Origin: Biomphalaria glabrata
Taxonomy: Eukaryota; Mollusca; Gastropoda; Planorbidae
Direction of reading: 5' to 3'
Length of the DNA stretch: 64,000 bases
Assembly: GCF_947242115.1 (NCBI RefSeq)
Contig: NC_074720.1
Span: forward strand, 32,774,645-32,838,644
Within the stretch, counting starts at the first letter, position 1; each line of letters begins with the position of its first letter. The translations under genes and the position numbers were made by a program. The notes under the pieces are model-generated. The model saw only the letters and a program-made list of their open reading frames with translations. It made no database searches and was not told the DNA's origin. Shown here in pieces: positions 1-12,600 of this stretch.

Positions 1-265
1 CTGAGCATTTTAATTTTTAATATATAATTATTTAAGCATACTACTGGCTAATTACATGTGTATCAAAGGGAAATTACTGTTAAGCCAAAATGGATAGATA
101 ACATGTTTTAATCATTGGCCAAGTCTTACAAGGTACTAACTAACTACAGTTTTGTCTTATTGTGCATGACTAGCTGCAAGAAATAGTTTAAGAAAGTTGA
201 AACAATGAAAATAGTGGTAAGTTAAGGGACTTTTGCTATTGTATTATTTGTTTGTTATATAAAAA

Positions 266-489
266 TAAAGTTCCTCATTCAGACCTTGTGATCTATAGAG
301 CAGATGATGTAAAAGTCATCTGTTTCTATGGCCCATGGTTAATGAGGGTGTCATGTGGCCAGCACAACAACCAATAAAATGTACTTTTCCCCAACTAATG
401 TCAGGTACCCATTAGAGCTGGGTGGAGTCAAGAGGCGCCCAAAGATCCCGAAATTCATCCCAGTCTTCACCACAATTCAAACCCGGGAC
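266..489 (-). repeat. tRNA-derived SINE (family A), minus orientation, head truncated
   Basis: This matches the body of the same SINE seen complete at 55287-55553 and 62257-62522: the 3' part (cagaccttgtg, then agatgatgtaaaagtcatctg), the middle (gtcatgtggccagcacaac) and the inner part (aactaatgtcaggtacccat). The tRNA-like head is cut after the B-box region (attcaaaccc). It lies next to the last AGBL2-like exon in the window. Confidence 0.75.
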
Positions 490-560
490 CTGAACAGAAA
501 CAAAAATCTTAAACTACTTATCCTCTAGATAGGATAGTGCAATTAATACTGCATATAAAC

Positions 561-685
561 CTTGATTCTGTGTCAGTGGACATGTCAACCTCTGGGAAGT
601 CCTCCACTTGTAAACCTTTCTCAGCCATTTTAGCCAAGACCATCATGTGGTGTTTCTGTTTCAATTCAAAGAGAATTTGGTCGCA
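561..685 (-). CDS. AGBL2: AGBL2-like exon nearest the left edge
   Basis: This exon follows a TTTTGTTTTACAG acceptor and reads [20 protein letters not shown] and then [20 protein letters not shown]. It joins in frame to the exon ending DYCDPDMTK at 3438, across a 2.75 kb intron with nothing else recognisable in it. A GTTTAT donor at 560 leaves phase 2, so at least one more exon lies outside the window. It belongs to the region after the peptidase domain, which is poorly conserved in the family. Confidence 0.7.
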
Positions 686-3600
686 CTGTAAAACAAAAAC
701 AATGAAACAAAGTGCATGATACATTGTACTTGTTCCAGTAATTAAATTTAAGTTCTTAATGTTTATATCGAAATTAATTTAGAAATGAAAAGTAACGACA
801 CTTGTGTTTTTAAAGAAAATTTTCCTTTTATAAGTAAAAAAGACATACAAGACTAAATATTTTCAATGTAAACATGACATCAATGTAATTAATTACAGAA
901 AAAAAATAAACATGTAAACATTTTTAAAAAAATAGTTTGAATAGAATGTTTGCTAGATATTGAAAATTATGAAATATTAACTGAATGTGCATTGTTAATA
1001 AGTGCAGACACTCAAACCTAGTTGTTCAATCTTAAGTGACTTAAGTCAATGTTTATCTTTTGTGTGACTCTCCTTAATAAAATGTGTTCTATTGCAAGTC
1101 TGCTAAGAACTTGAGACAATTTAAATGTCAAGGATGTGAGGTATCAATTTTGGGTGTTCAGCTTTTGTCCTAATTTCTTATTCTTATTATTTCTATTTTA
1201 TTCTTTTAATTATTCACACACTAGTAATAATAATTTTATTTTTAAATTATAACACTAAATCATTTAGAATACATTTTAAATGTTCCATCCTGTAATTAAA
1301 AAAAATAGTTTTCCTAACACAATTGGGTCTTACTATCCCATTTTAGATTACCAATTGTGTTTTGGAACTTATTTTTTAGCTTAAAGTAGAAAAAAGATAT
1401 AATTGATCTATTTTTTAAAAAATGCAACAACCAAGACAACTTCAAAATTCAAGTTGGCAAGAAACTTTCCAAGGTAAAATTGACAAGTTGAAATTACAAG
1501 ATGTAATTATTTTTTTAGTTTTACTGCACAATAAAACCTTCATAGATGTCTGATTCTTTAATGAATTTTGTCATTATACCGAATAATTAAAACTGTAAGT
1601 AACTAAAGAAAGCACTTCAAAATAACCCAAGCATGCAAATAAATCATGTCAATATTGAAAGTCACTTATCTAAAAAATAAATTATGTAGGATAAAGTTAA
1701 CAGTATATAAAGCTTTTAAAAAACATGTCTTAGAAACATATTGAATTTACCACTTTAAATAATGAGTACATGTAGATTCTTACAAAAAAGTAATTGATCC
1801 TTATCTTTATGACACTTTCATAATGCATTCTCATTAGAAAGGAAATGTAGATATTTTCAACAGACTGAACTAGATCTAGACATTTTCTCTGCATATTAAT
1901 GGTGTTGGTAGATTCATGTAAGTCAACACTTTCAATATTTACACAAGAGGCTGTCTTCCTTGATGTAGATCTATCAGGATTATCTAATTATCAATTGGTG
2001 GTTTTTTTTTCTTGTGTAGGCTAGAAAATAGCTCCATCTATATATATTTAAAAAGAATCTTTTTTTTTTGCTAAAATTATCTATCTTAGCTTCTGTGACA
2101 AAGGAGAACAGAAGTGAATATAGAAAACAAAAAAGACTATTTAGACTAGACGCTACTGCTAAAACCAAGAATTAATGTGATAATGATATTTCAATTTTGT
2201 ATGAACAATGGGTTAGATTAAAATATTTCACAGATGGAGACTAACCTATATAATATACGCATTCAAAAAAATCTAATGCTACACAAGACATTTTTTTTTT
2301 CAAGAGAGGCTTAACATGAAGGAAACTAGGAGTAGACTAGTAAATCTAGTGGATGAGTGCATAAGTGGAGGACTTTCTTAATTCATTGAACAAAAATCTG
2401 AAATGCTAACAATGTATTTTCAAAAAAAAGTATCTAAAGGTAATTTTAACAGCCAAATAAAAACATTTGTCAGTTGCAGTATATTAAATAAAATTTAAAG
2501 TAAATTAATAAAAAAAAATAGCAATAAAAGCAAAAAAAAAGTTATTTCCAAAATTTCACTTACAATTTTTCATTTCACATCTACAATTTTTTTCTAAGCA
2601 AAATTAATGTAAACGATAAATCAATAGCTGCCACAATTGCTTTCCATTTGACAGTGTGAAATAAATGAGTGAAAACATGCAAAACTATGAGACACACTAA
2701 GAAGGGGTTGTGAACATGTTCATCTAAAAACATCCTAGTCACAATGACAAGACTCAACAATAAAAGTATTAGGTTAGTGAATTACCAATTTTTTAACAGT
2801 CATCCAAGTCAGGATATGTTAAGACAAAAATACAAAATGAATAAGTAAAAAATAGAAACTACAAAACATAGAAATGTTAAATTTAACTGTATGATTTATG
2901 CAAACATTACATTTTAGCTGAAGTTTACTTTATGAAGTGAGGGATATACTCAAAAGTTTCACAAAAATTTTTTTTATAGACTGACTCTATATATATATCT
3001 ACTATGCTGCCCTTTACCAAAAAAAGAATGCTATATGATGTTTAGATTGTAGTAAGAATAAACCAAACAGCCATCAATTTTTTTCTCCACCTGACAAGTC
3101 AAGACCCTTTATACTGGGAAGGAATCAATCCTAAATACTAAACCATAAATCTTTTAACCCATTTTCCAACAGTTAAGGTCACTTTTTAATAATATTAATA
3201 ATATAGTATACTACTGTGTTATATTCGCAAGATAAATCAATTCCCTAATTACATAACTATTGGAACATTCTGATCACTAAAAAAAATGTATGAATGTTAT
3301 AAAGTCCCAAATGTTAAACTAGCATTATTTCGTTAGTTAGATTAACTTTAACTCAACATGTAATATTATATTAGTTTACAAATCACAGAGATGTTAGGAC
3401 AACTGAGAGACACAACAGGATTCCAAAGATATTGTACCTTGGTCATGTCAGGATCACAGTAATCTAAGAGTGTATCACAGAAGTGGTAGCCCATCATTTC
3501 AAAGTCTCTCTGGTTAAAATGAAAGCCCTTCTTCTTGCCCAGACTAGAGCCACAAAATGTAGCCTGTAAGAAATGTTTTTAAATAATAGAAATTTTATGT

Positions 3601-6600
3601 TTTAAAGAATTGTGTCAACAACTTGAAGATCTACTGAAATAGGAAAGTATAACAGAGAGAGAAAGTGAAAGATTTTGTGTTGACTAACTTCCATAGTGTA
3701 GCTATTCATAATGCCCATGTTCCACATCACAACCCTTCCTGTGCCTTCTTTGCTTTTTTGAACTTTGAACTTACAGGAATCATAACAGAACTGAAAGACA
3801 AAAAAAAATATATAATGTAGATTTTCAATAGTTCTACAGTGATTAAGTTCCATCAATAAGATTCTAATGTAGTTTCATAAGACATTATTTATAGTAAATA
3901 CGAGATTGTTTGGTAATTATGTTTTAAAATTTAGCTTTTGATAGATTTGATTGAAATTTTTGATTAAAAAAAAAAGATATGCTAAAATGAAAAATTTCTT
4001 CTTCCAGCATTTCTCAAATCAAAGGCTCACTAATGACCTTCTCAGGTGTGTTTCTGTTGAGCATGGACGGGAAAATTCTTTCATGAAATCTTTTGTTAGA
4101 CCTGTGAGGTTGTTCACATCCATAGATAAACACATTCTGTCTTCTACTGTGCCCATGCAAGTCGCAATAAACAATAACGTCTCGCTCAAGTAGAAGTCTA
4201 GAAATAAAAAAAAGTATTAAAGCTGTTATAAGTATTTATCACCAAAGCAAAGTTAATATACTACAAAGATTTAAAGCCTAATCAAGTTGAGTGCATTTTG
4301 CAAACCCTCATAAATAAGGAGAGAAAATAGCAGCAGTTTTAGAACTTAGTTTACATTACCAAAAAAAAAAAGATAACAATTGAATATAGAAATGGGTCTA
4401 TGTAAAATTGCATGGGATAATTTAAAAAACAACACCAAACTTTTACTAGTCTTTTTTACACATTGCCTAGCAAATGTCTATTTTTGTTATATTTGGGTTT
4501 CCAATTGTAAGCAGGTTTTAGGATCTTAGAAGGAAATAAACTAAGTCTTTCTAAGTATTAGTTAAGTGAGTATACTGTTACAGTATGATCTTGTTTCTAA
4601 TCTGATAAACTTTCTATCAGTGATTTATCCCTTGCTACTCTTGGTGTTTTATTGGCATATCAGAAATATTAATCTTCTACATGTCTGCAATATTCAAGGC
4701 CATTTTTGATTTACCTAACAAGATTTTAAATATCTTACTTTCTAATCATTTGTTTGGTGTGAAACACAGAGGGGTAAGCATCTTTTAAAGCTGTTTTATA
4801 GTTTCTGTTGAGATCACGACCAGTCAGAGAACATCTGTAGTTGCCAACAATGACGCCATCTGGATTCAACATTGGAACCACTTTGAAGATGAATGAGTCT
4901 CTGAGAAGCTTAAAGAGAGATTGAATTAATTAAATAAAGATTGTTGAACACAATGTGTGTATAGATATTACTGCACATTAACTGTTTTAGTTGAGCTTAA
5001 TATTATAATTGGGGCTGAAGGGTTAAGCGCTTAGCTTCCAAACCTGAGGTTCGAATCTCGGTGAAGAATTGGATTTAGAATTTCAGGATTTTTAGGGCGC
5101 ACCTGAGTCCAACCAACACTAATGGGTACCTGAATTTAGCTGGGGAAAGTAGAGGAAGTTGGTCTTTATGTTGGACACATGACACCCAAAGAAACAGATG
5201 ACTTTAACATCATCTGGCCTCTAGATTGCAAGGTATGAAAGGGGAAACTTTACTTTACTATTATAATGACCATTTTTGAATGACCATAAGACTATAATAA
5301 ATTAGAAATCAATCAAATTGCTAAAATACAGCACCTAAATTAAACAATGCTATATTCTAGTTCTTAACTCTAAAAAAAAAAATGGTAAATGGTAATCAAT
5401 TCTAAATAATATACCCAGTAGCCTAAAAAGAAATTGGACTAGTTCTTATACAAACAACAGTGCACAAAAGGAACAATTCTTATAACCTATTTACACAATA
5501 GTTGTCTATCATTAATGCTATACAGCTAGTTTCATGCTAATCTATGGCTTCCAACTAATTTTGTAAAAAAAAATTTAACAGCTTACCTTAGCATCTGGAG
5601 AGCTACTTGTGACAAAATCCAAAAATCCTTTTAACATCCAGCTAGAGTTACTTTCACCTGGGTGAACTCTTGAGGTCACGACTACTGCCTTTTTGTGCTG
5701 AAATCAACTTGTTTATATTAGTTCTAGTAAATGAAATTTTAAGCAACTTTTCTTTTAAAAGGAAATTTTTTAAAAGTCAATTGATGAGTAAGTGACCCTC
5801 AAATCTCAATAGGAAAAAAGTTGAAAGCTGTTGTTATAATACCTTCATATCTTCAGGATTCTGGGAAGCAGAAGTAATAGTTATGACATAAACAAGGTTC
5901 CCAGCTAGTGTTCTACACAAGACTCTCTGCTTACAGATTCTTGATTTGATAGGATCATTGGTCAGGTCCAGTAGATAGTTCTAATCAAGTAATTAGAAGT
6001 TAAAAAAAAAACATTTAAGCAGATTAAATAGATATAATTTAAAATTCTAAATGACTATTAGTTAAGCAAAGAGTGAAGAATGTTGAGACTGTTAAGCTAA
6101 AGATTCTGGAATGTATATGTAATAAAGATTGAATTTTCAAATATCCGAGAGTTCACACAGTTCTAATGTTGTAGGTATCTGTTAGGAAGAGTAAAGTATT
6201 TTGTCATGCATTGGTATAAATACAAATTCTCTAGGATTTTACACAAAAGTTTAAATTACTTTGAACCCAGTGAAAATGTTTTCTTTTCCTGATTTGTGGA
6301 TGTGTTTTCCTCAATGTATAAATAAGTTTTCCTCAATGTGTAAATGTGTTTTCCCAAAACTGGACATGTGTCATTAAGCGTTTTCTTTGTCCACCTTGTG
6401 ATTCCTTCTCTTTCCCTAATTAGCCATAAAAATTCATTTAGGGATGCAGGAGTCTTCTATACTGCAGAATTGGGACTGCATAAGGATTGTGTGGATGCTT
6501 TGCAGGCCTGCTCTTTGAAGGATTCCAGTATCAGGTAATTTTTCTTACCATTTAACCTGATAGAGCATCATGGCATCGCACTGTGAAAACTGGTAGCCAA

Positions 6601-9600
6601 TTGCAGAGGCAAGAAAATAGCACTGGCAGAAGAAAAGCATCAGAGAAAAACGCAAGTCCAATGACACTAGCTCCAGCTGGAATAATCTGCCCAGTGTGCA
6701 ACCAAACATTTCAGGCTCACATAGGACTCACCAGCCACATGAGGAGGCACAAAACCCTAGTGCAAAACCCTCAGTTTCTTGGATGACAAAAGTGGTCATC
6801 ATCAAAGCACAATGGTCATGGTCATATGTGTGTCATAAACTTTGACTCACTTGTAGGTCTGTGTAGGTGTAAGGGTAGCAATGAGAGAAGTACACTGTGT
6901 CTCTGTCATGTTTGAATTGGATGGTCCATGTCATGGAGTAGTAGTAGCGCTCTCCTTTGCCCATTTCATATCTACAGAAATATTAATTTTGAGGTCAGTG
7001 AAACTTTATTTTAAAAAAAGGTTTAAAATAGAACTCAGAAAATCTAGAGGACTTGAAGCGAAGCATTTGAAAGTAGATTTGTCACTTTGATTATCTTAAA
7101 ATCAATTTCTAGCTTGATGCATAGGAATGAAATAATTTATCTACATCTGAATCAATTAAAAGATTAATATTTGAAAGCCAAAGAAAATATTTGGGGTTAC
7201 ACAAGCATTAAAGAAAAACAAAATGTAGATCCATGCAAACAAGAAAAGAGAAACTGTTGATTGAAAAGTAGGCTGATAGATACACAGTTAGACTTAATAC
7301 ACACAGAAATGTTTTCAATGGGGTACAAGAAAATCTGGCTAGATAGAGAGTATGAACCAGCTTGCCCTTTGACATTACATAGGGGAATTATATTAATGGA
7401 GTTTTAAATATATACTGTATACAGAATGCAGAAGCATTGATAAGCTATATATTAAAAAAAACAACTTATAATAATTTTTGTGCACTTCTTGAGCTTTAAC
7501 TTTTTTACTTCTAGTATAAAGCAATTTTTATCATTCAGTTGATCTTTCAGCTAGCAGAAGGTAATGATAACTAAACAATGCCAAATGTATTATTCATACT
7601 CTTATGAAGACATTATTCAGGGAAAACCTATTTTTCATAGCTTTTGTAACATTTACATGTTCATTTTATAAAATACTATCATATTATTGAACTATAAAAT
7701 AACAAGAAGCATATAAAATATATTTTTAAAAAAATCTTTTTCACTATTTTTTTGTGGAGTATTAATAATATTCAAAATATCAATTTGAAAAAAAAAAGTA
7801 TTTAAAAAAACAACCCATGATGAAGTGTGTGGATTTCTTTTACTGAATTAAAATGTTGACTATTTACCTGAGATTATTTTTGTAATACTTGATATTATTG
7901 CCAGCCCTGATCCATCCAACTTTATTCAGTTCTGCTTCTTTTTCACTGTACATAACTGGTTTCATGCCATCATTATAGAGACTGTCAGACTAAGAGTAGA
8001 GAATACAACTGTAAATATTTTATTTAATTTTGTAGCACAGTGAGGAATAGGAGCATAGTGGCAAAGTGATTTGAAGTGCTCTGAAACTGAGGGTGTTGAA
8101 TTTGAATCCTTGTAGATGCTGTAATTTTTAATTTATGATTTCAGGGTGTTTCAGAGTCTAATTACTTCTAATGAGTCCTGGTACTAAATGGTGAAATAAC
8201 ATGTGATTGGTCAACCACTTCAACATTGTGGTCAACTTCTTTAACATTCTATCACTGAAGCAGAAGAGTTTTACCTTATCTGCCACAATTTAATTATTTG
8301 GCCAACGAAAGTTAAATGTAAAAAACACTTAGAAAGCCTAGATTACTTGATAATCAATAATTCTATGTATTTATCTGCAAATAGCTTTGGCATGAGTATT
8401 TGGCAATGACTAATAAGGTTCTAGGTGAGCAAGCGCAAGAGTTAAAGATCTTAGTTTGAATTTTGGTTAAGCTGGTTGAGGCTGTAAACTTCTGCACACA
8501 AGAAATTGCTTTGAAGAATATGATAGTTGGTCATTTTGCTATCCACACAAACACCATTAAACCAAAATCATTATTTTCATTAAATATAAAATCACACAAA
8601 GGCAACTATAGTCAATGCATCACCAACAAAAAAAATGCAGTTAGCTATAACAGTTGTCCTAGTGTGAAGATATGAAAAAAAAAGACTTACTTTCATAAAG
8701 TTAACTATAGTAAACCTGTACTCCACATCAGCCCTTGTGTTAGACACTCTGAAGTAAAACCACTGAGTGTGTTTGTTGGTATATAGGTCATGGCGAAGCC
8801 AGAGCTCATAATCTCTTTCTCCTCTGTAAAAGAATCACAACACTTTAAAAAAACATAGAATAGAGTGAAGAAAAAAATGCATTAATTTTGCATTTGTAAT
8901 TGTGTTCATGAAGAGTTTGTTATTCTAGCATATGTCTAGCAAAAGGAGAATTTGTTCTCCTTTTTGGAGTCCTCTGTCCAACTGGCATTGGCCTAAAGTG
9001 TGAAAAAGTCTGGCTTTCATTCAGTTGTTTACTGCAATTGCATTTCATCAATTAGATTCAATGCTTCATATGTTCTGGTTTGAATGAGCTCAAAACATAA
9101 CAGCATAAAGATGATAATTATGACAATCTCCTTCATAAACTGGCACAAGTACATTTTATGCTGTTTAAAAAAATGTTAATAATAGCTCATCTATAATTGT
9201 GTATTCCCTGTCAATGCTAACAATGGACATTAGGGTGATATAGACATCTCAACTGACTCAGTGAGATGCCTTTGTTTCACAAAAAAGAAGAATAAAAAAT
9301 TAGAAGAAAATATCATGCAGAGTTCCAGACTGAAGCCTATGTTTTTGCCAATGTGATAAGTCACATTCTTTGAAAAATATGATACTTAATATAAAGTAGT
9401 TTTAGTCTTTGATTTACTGATATAAAATACAGAAGATCAACATTACTAAATTTTAAAACAAACTCACACTTGTACAGCCTTGCCTAAGTTACCACTTTCA
9501 AACCTTGACTCAAAAATTAATGTGGTGTCATTCTCAGACTCAAGACTGATGCTGCACTGGTCACATCCATTTCGAGATCCACCAACTCGAGACTTCATAA

Positions 9601-12600
9601 ACTGAAGGAGAGATTTAATAATAATAATAATAATAATAATCTTTATTGTCCGAATGGAAATTTGTCTTACAATTTGTGCATTACACCAAAAAAAAACATT
9701 ATAACTATTTAACCCTTATAATACTTTTCAGAAATTAATTACCAGTACTATGAGAGTTCTGATAAATTATGACCTACTATTATAAAATCTATCAACAAAA
9801 TAATATACAGAAAACATAAATATTGTAGTGCCAACTTACAAAACTGGAATTTGCTTCATAAGAGAAGACAACTTTGCCTCCATTGGCTTCACCTCTGACC
9901 ATTGGGCACTTTTCAAAGCCAGCTGAATAATAGCAATATATTAGATGGTTTTGAGGCTATAACACACCGCAACATAGAGAATGTAACATTAAAATAAACA
10001 AAATAGTGCTAAGTGATACAAATTTCTCTCAATGAGATTTATGTATAAAATCGTGCTTACTTTGTTTGTAAAATGGTTCAGGCTCTGTGGGTATTGTTTG
10101 TATGTGTTTGATTCTCTCGTTGATGACTTGCAGGTCAGCAGGCCTGCGATGTAACAACCCAATAAAAAATGAAGATCATTATTCAGTCTCTTGACTGTTA
10201 TAAATTATGTAACTTCCAATTATCTGGATATGTCCTATCCTAAAATATCCTATGTAAAATATCTACACTGAAACTGTTCTAGGCATCTATATTATTAAAT
10301 ATTAAATTATTAAAATATCCTATGTAAAATATCTACACTGAAACTGTTCTAGGCATCTATATTATTATTTTTTGTGTATGTTTCTTCATTTCATGTATGG
10401 TTTTAGAAAAAAATTGGACTTCTATTGATTTAAATTACTTTCTTTAAAAGAACAGAAAAGACTTCAACATTTGTCAAAACATCAAAACACCTTATAAAAA
10501 GTTCAAATTTTAATAATGACTCAAGTATAGATAATCTTTTAGTTCATTAAAATGTTTAAATGTTATTGCTTCAAACTGTCAGAGAGACATTACAGCCCTA
10601 AGCAAAACTTGTTTGAAAAAACAATGAGAACTTATGTGTACGAATATTGAGAATTCTTGAGACAATTTGACTAACAGACAATTGGTTAAAAACTGAGAGT
10701 TATTTATACAAAGATCTTTGAACTTAACAAAATAAAAAGCAACATTTCTTAATAAAATCAATAATGCAATGTGCCACACATTCAGACGAAGAATTAAGAT
10801 AAAGGGGGAATAAGTATAAATTATAGTATTCAACATACCATCTAGCAGCTTGCTGTGGGCCAAGCTCTTTATTTAAAGCATACAAACTTCTGGGTTCTCT
10901 GAGTCGTGGCACCTAAAAAAACAAAAATTTTGGGTCTACATTCTATTTTGCGAAAACCATCATTTGAATTTAAATGGAAATATAGCATGTCCTTTTATAT
11001 ACAACTATATTTGTATGCAATTAAAATACAAATCAATAGTTAGGTCAATAGCTAAGTCAATACATTCAGATACAGGTAGAAAGTGCAAGTGTGTAGACAT
11101 CTAGATTTATGTCTTAGTCAAGAATTACATAAACTAAGCCTGCAAAAAGACATCACTATTACTTTTTAAGTATCTAATGTACAAATCTTGACCCATTTGA
11201 GGTAGATTTTCATACAGTGAAAAATGTGAATAGGTAAAATATGGTCTGAGTATGTGACGTACAGTAAGAAAACAATCTATAACAGTTTTTTGTGACTGAT
11301 ATTAATAAAGTTATATAAAGGTCTCACATCTTTTATTAAATCATTTGTATTTGAGGTTAACAGAAACAAAAAGTTACTAACAAATACAGCAATCAATTCC
11401 AAAATATATTTGTTACCATTTTTCCTGACTCTCCACAGCTGTATATAAGCTGTGTAGTTTTCAGCAGATCCTCTTGAAGTTTGCTGTCTGAAACACAAAA
11501 AAAAAGCAAAAAGACAGTGGTTTATTTACTATTGTTTATAGTTAACAATTAAATTCATACTTATAATCTCATGGACAAATTGAAAGACATCAAAATCAAA
11601 ACATAAATATTTTTTTGCTGGCTATAATTTTTTTGTTTTTAACAAATCATCTAGAAAAGGCAAAGACATTAAACCAACGCTCCTTTCTCTACCAGTGATA
11701 AGCTGAAATTAACAAAGCAGTCAAGCTCAAAACTACTCAATATTAATCCCCATCTTCTTATTAAGAGGTAATTTAAAATGTTTTTCAGACATGTTTAGAA
11801 AATAAAGGACATGACCTCATTCAATCATAATTTTTTAAAATAAATAATTGTTAATAAAATATGAAGCACTGAAAAATATATACACACGTAAAACAGTATA
11901 AAATGTAAAACATTTAAAACTTAATTACACTATGAACTCCAACACTATAAATGCAAATATATATAAGACTAAGATAGTATAACCAACAAAAAAAAAGTCT
12001 AACTATATCTATGCTAAGTAAAGCACTTAATAACCTTTCACACCATTAACTAATACTCCATCACAGCACCTTCACACTAAGCCAAACAGTATCAATGACT
12101 GCCAGCAGGAAATCTGGCAATACATGATCAATAAATGTGATTTCCCTGAACATGACTTCCTTCAAACAACTTGGCTAATGTTCCAGACTCAAAATCAATT
12201 TTATACGATTGGCAACCAAGGTATTTTTTGTTTTGGCCTAACAATATTAATGCTGCAAGTGAGGGTATTTGTCTGAGTCAATGAGCCAATGTTTGAGGTT
12301 TAGACAAAAAACTAGAGCCAGAAAAACAAAACAGTGGTACAAGCTGGCAATCGATAACACTGAGTTATGAGCATCTAAAAAAAAGTTGTAATGGATAACA
12401 ATTTGAAGTTTTGAAAGGAGACTAGTTGGACATAGTAGGATATAAGCAACACAAGTATTTAAAATGGTAAGTATGCAAAGTAGTTAGTGTGAACCATGTT
12501 TTGTATTTAGATGATGGGTGCAAAAAGCACACGTCAGCCAAATCTCATTTCTCTTTTAGTTATTTCCAAAATATACTGTTTATATATAAAGAATATGAAT

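Noticed and set aside
3951-4193. 80-codon plus-strand frame
   Set aside because: Antisense of the exon carrying DLHGHS, whose peptide is clearly conserved.
6583-6786. Host C2H2 zinc-finger gene
   Set aside because: One isolated finger at the end of a frame with the LINE text [10 protein letters not shown] upstream; the 3' sequence recurs at 62735.
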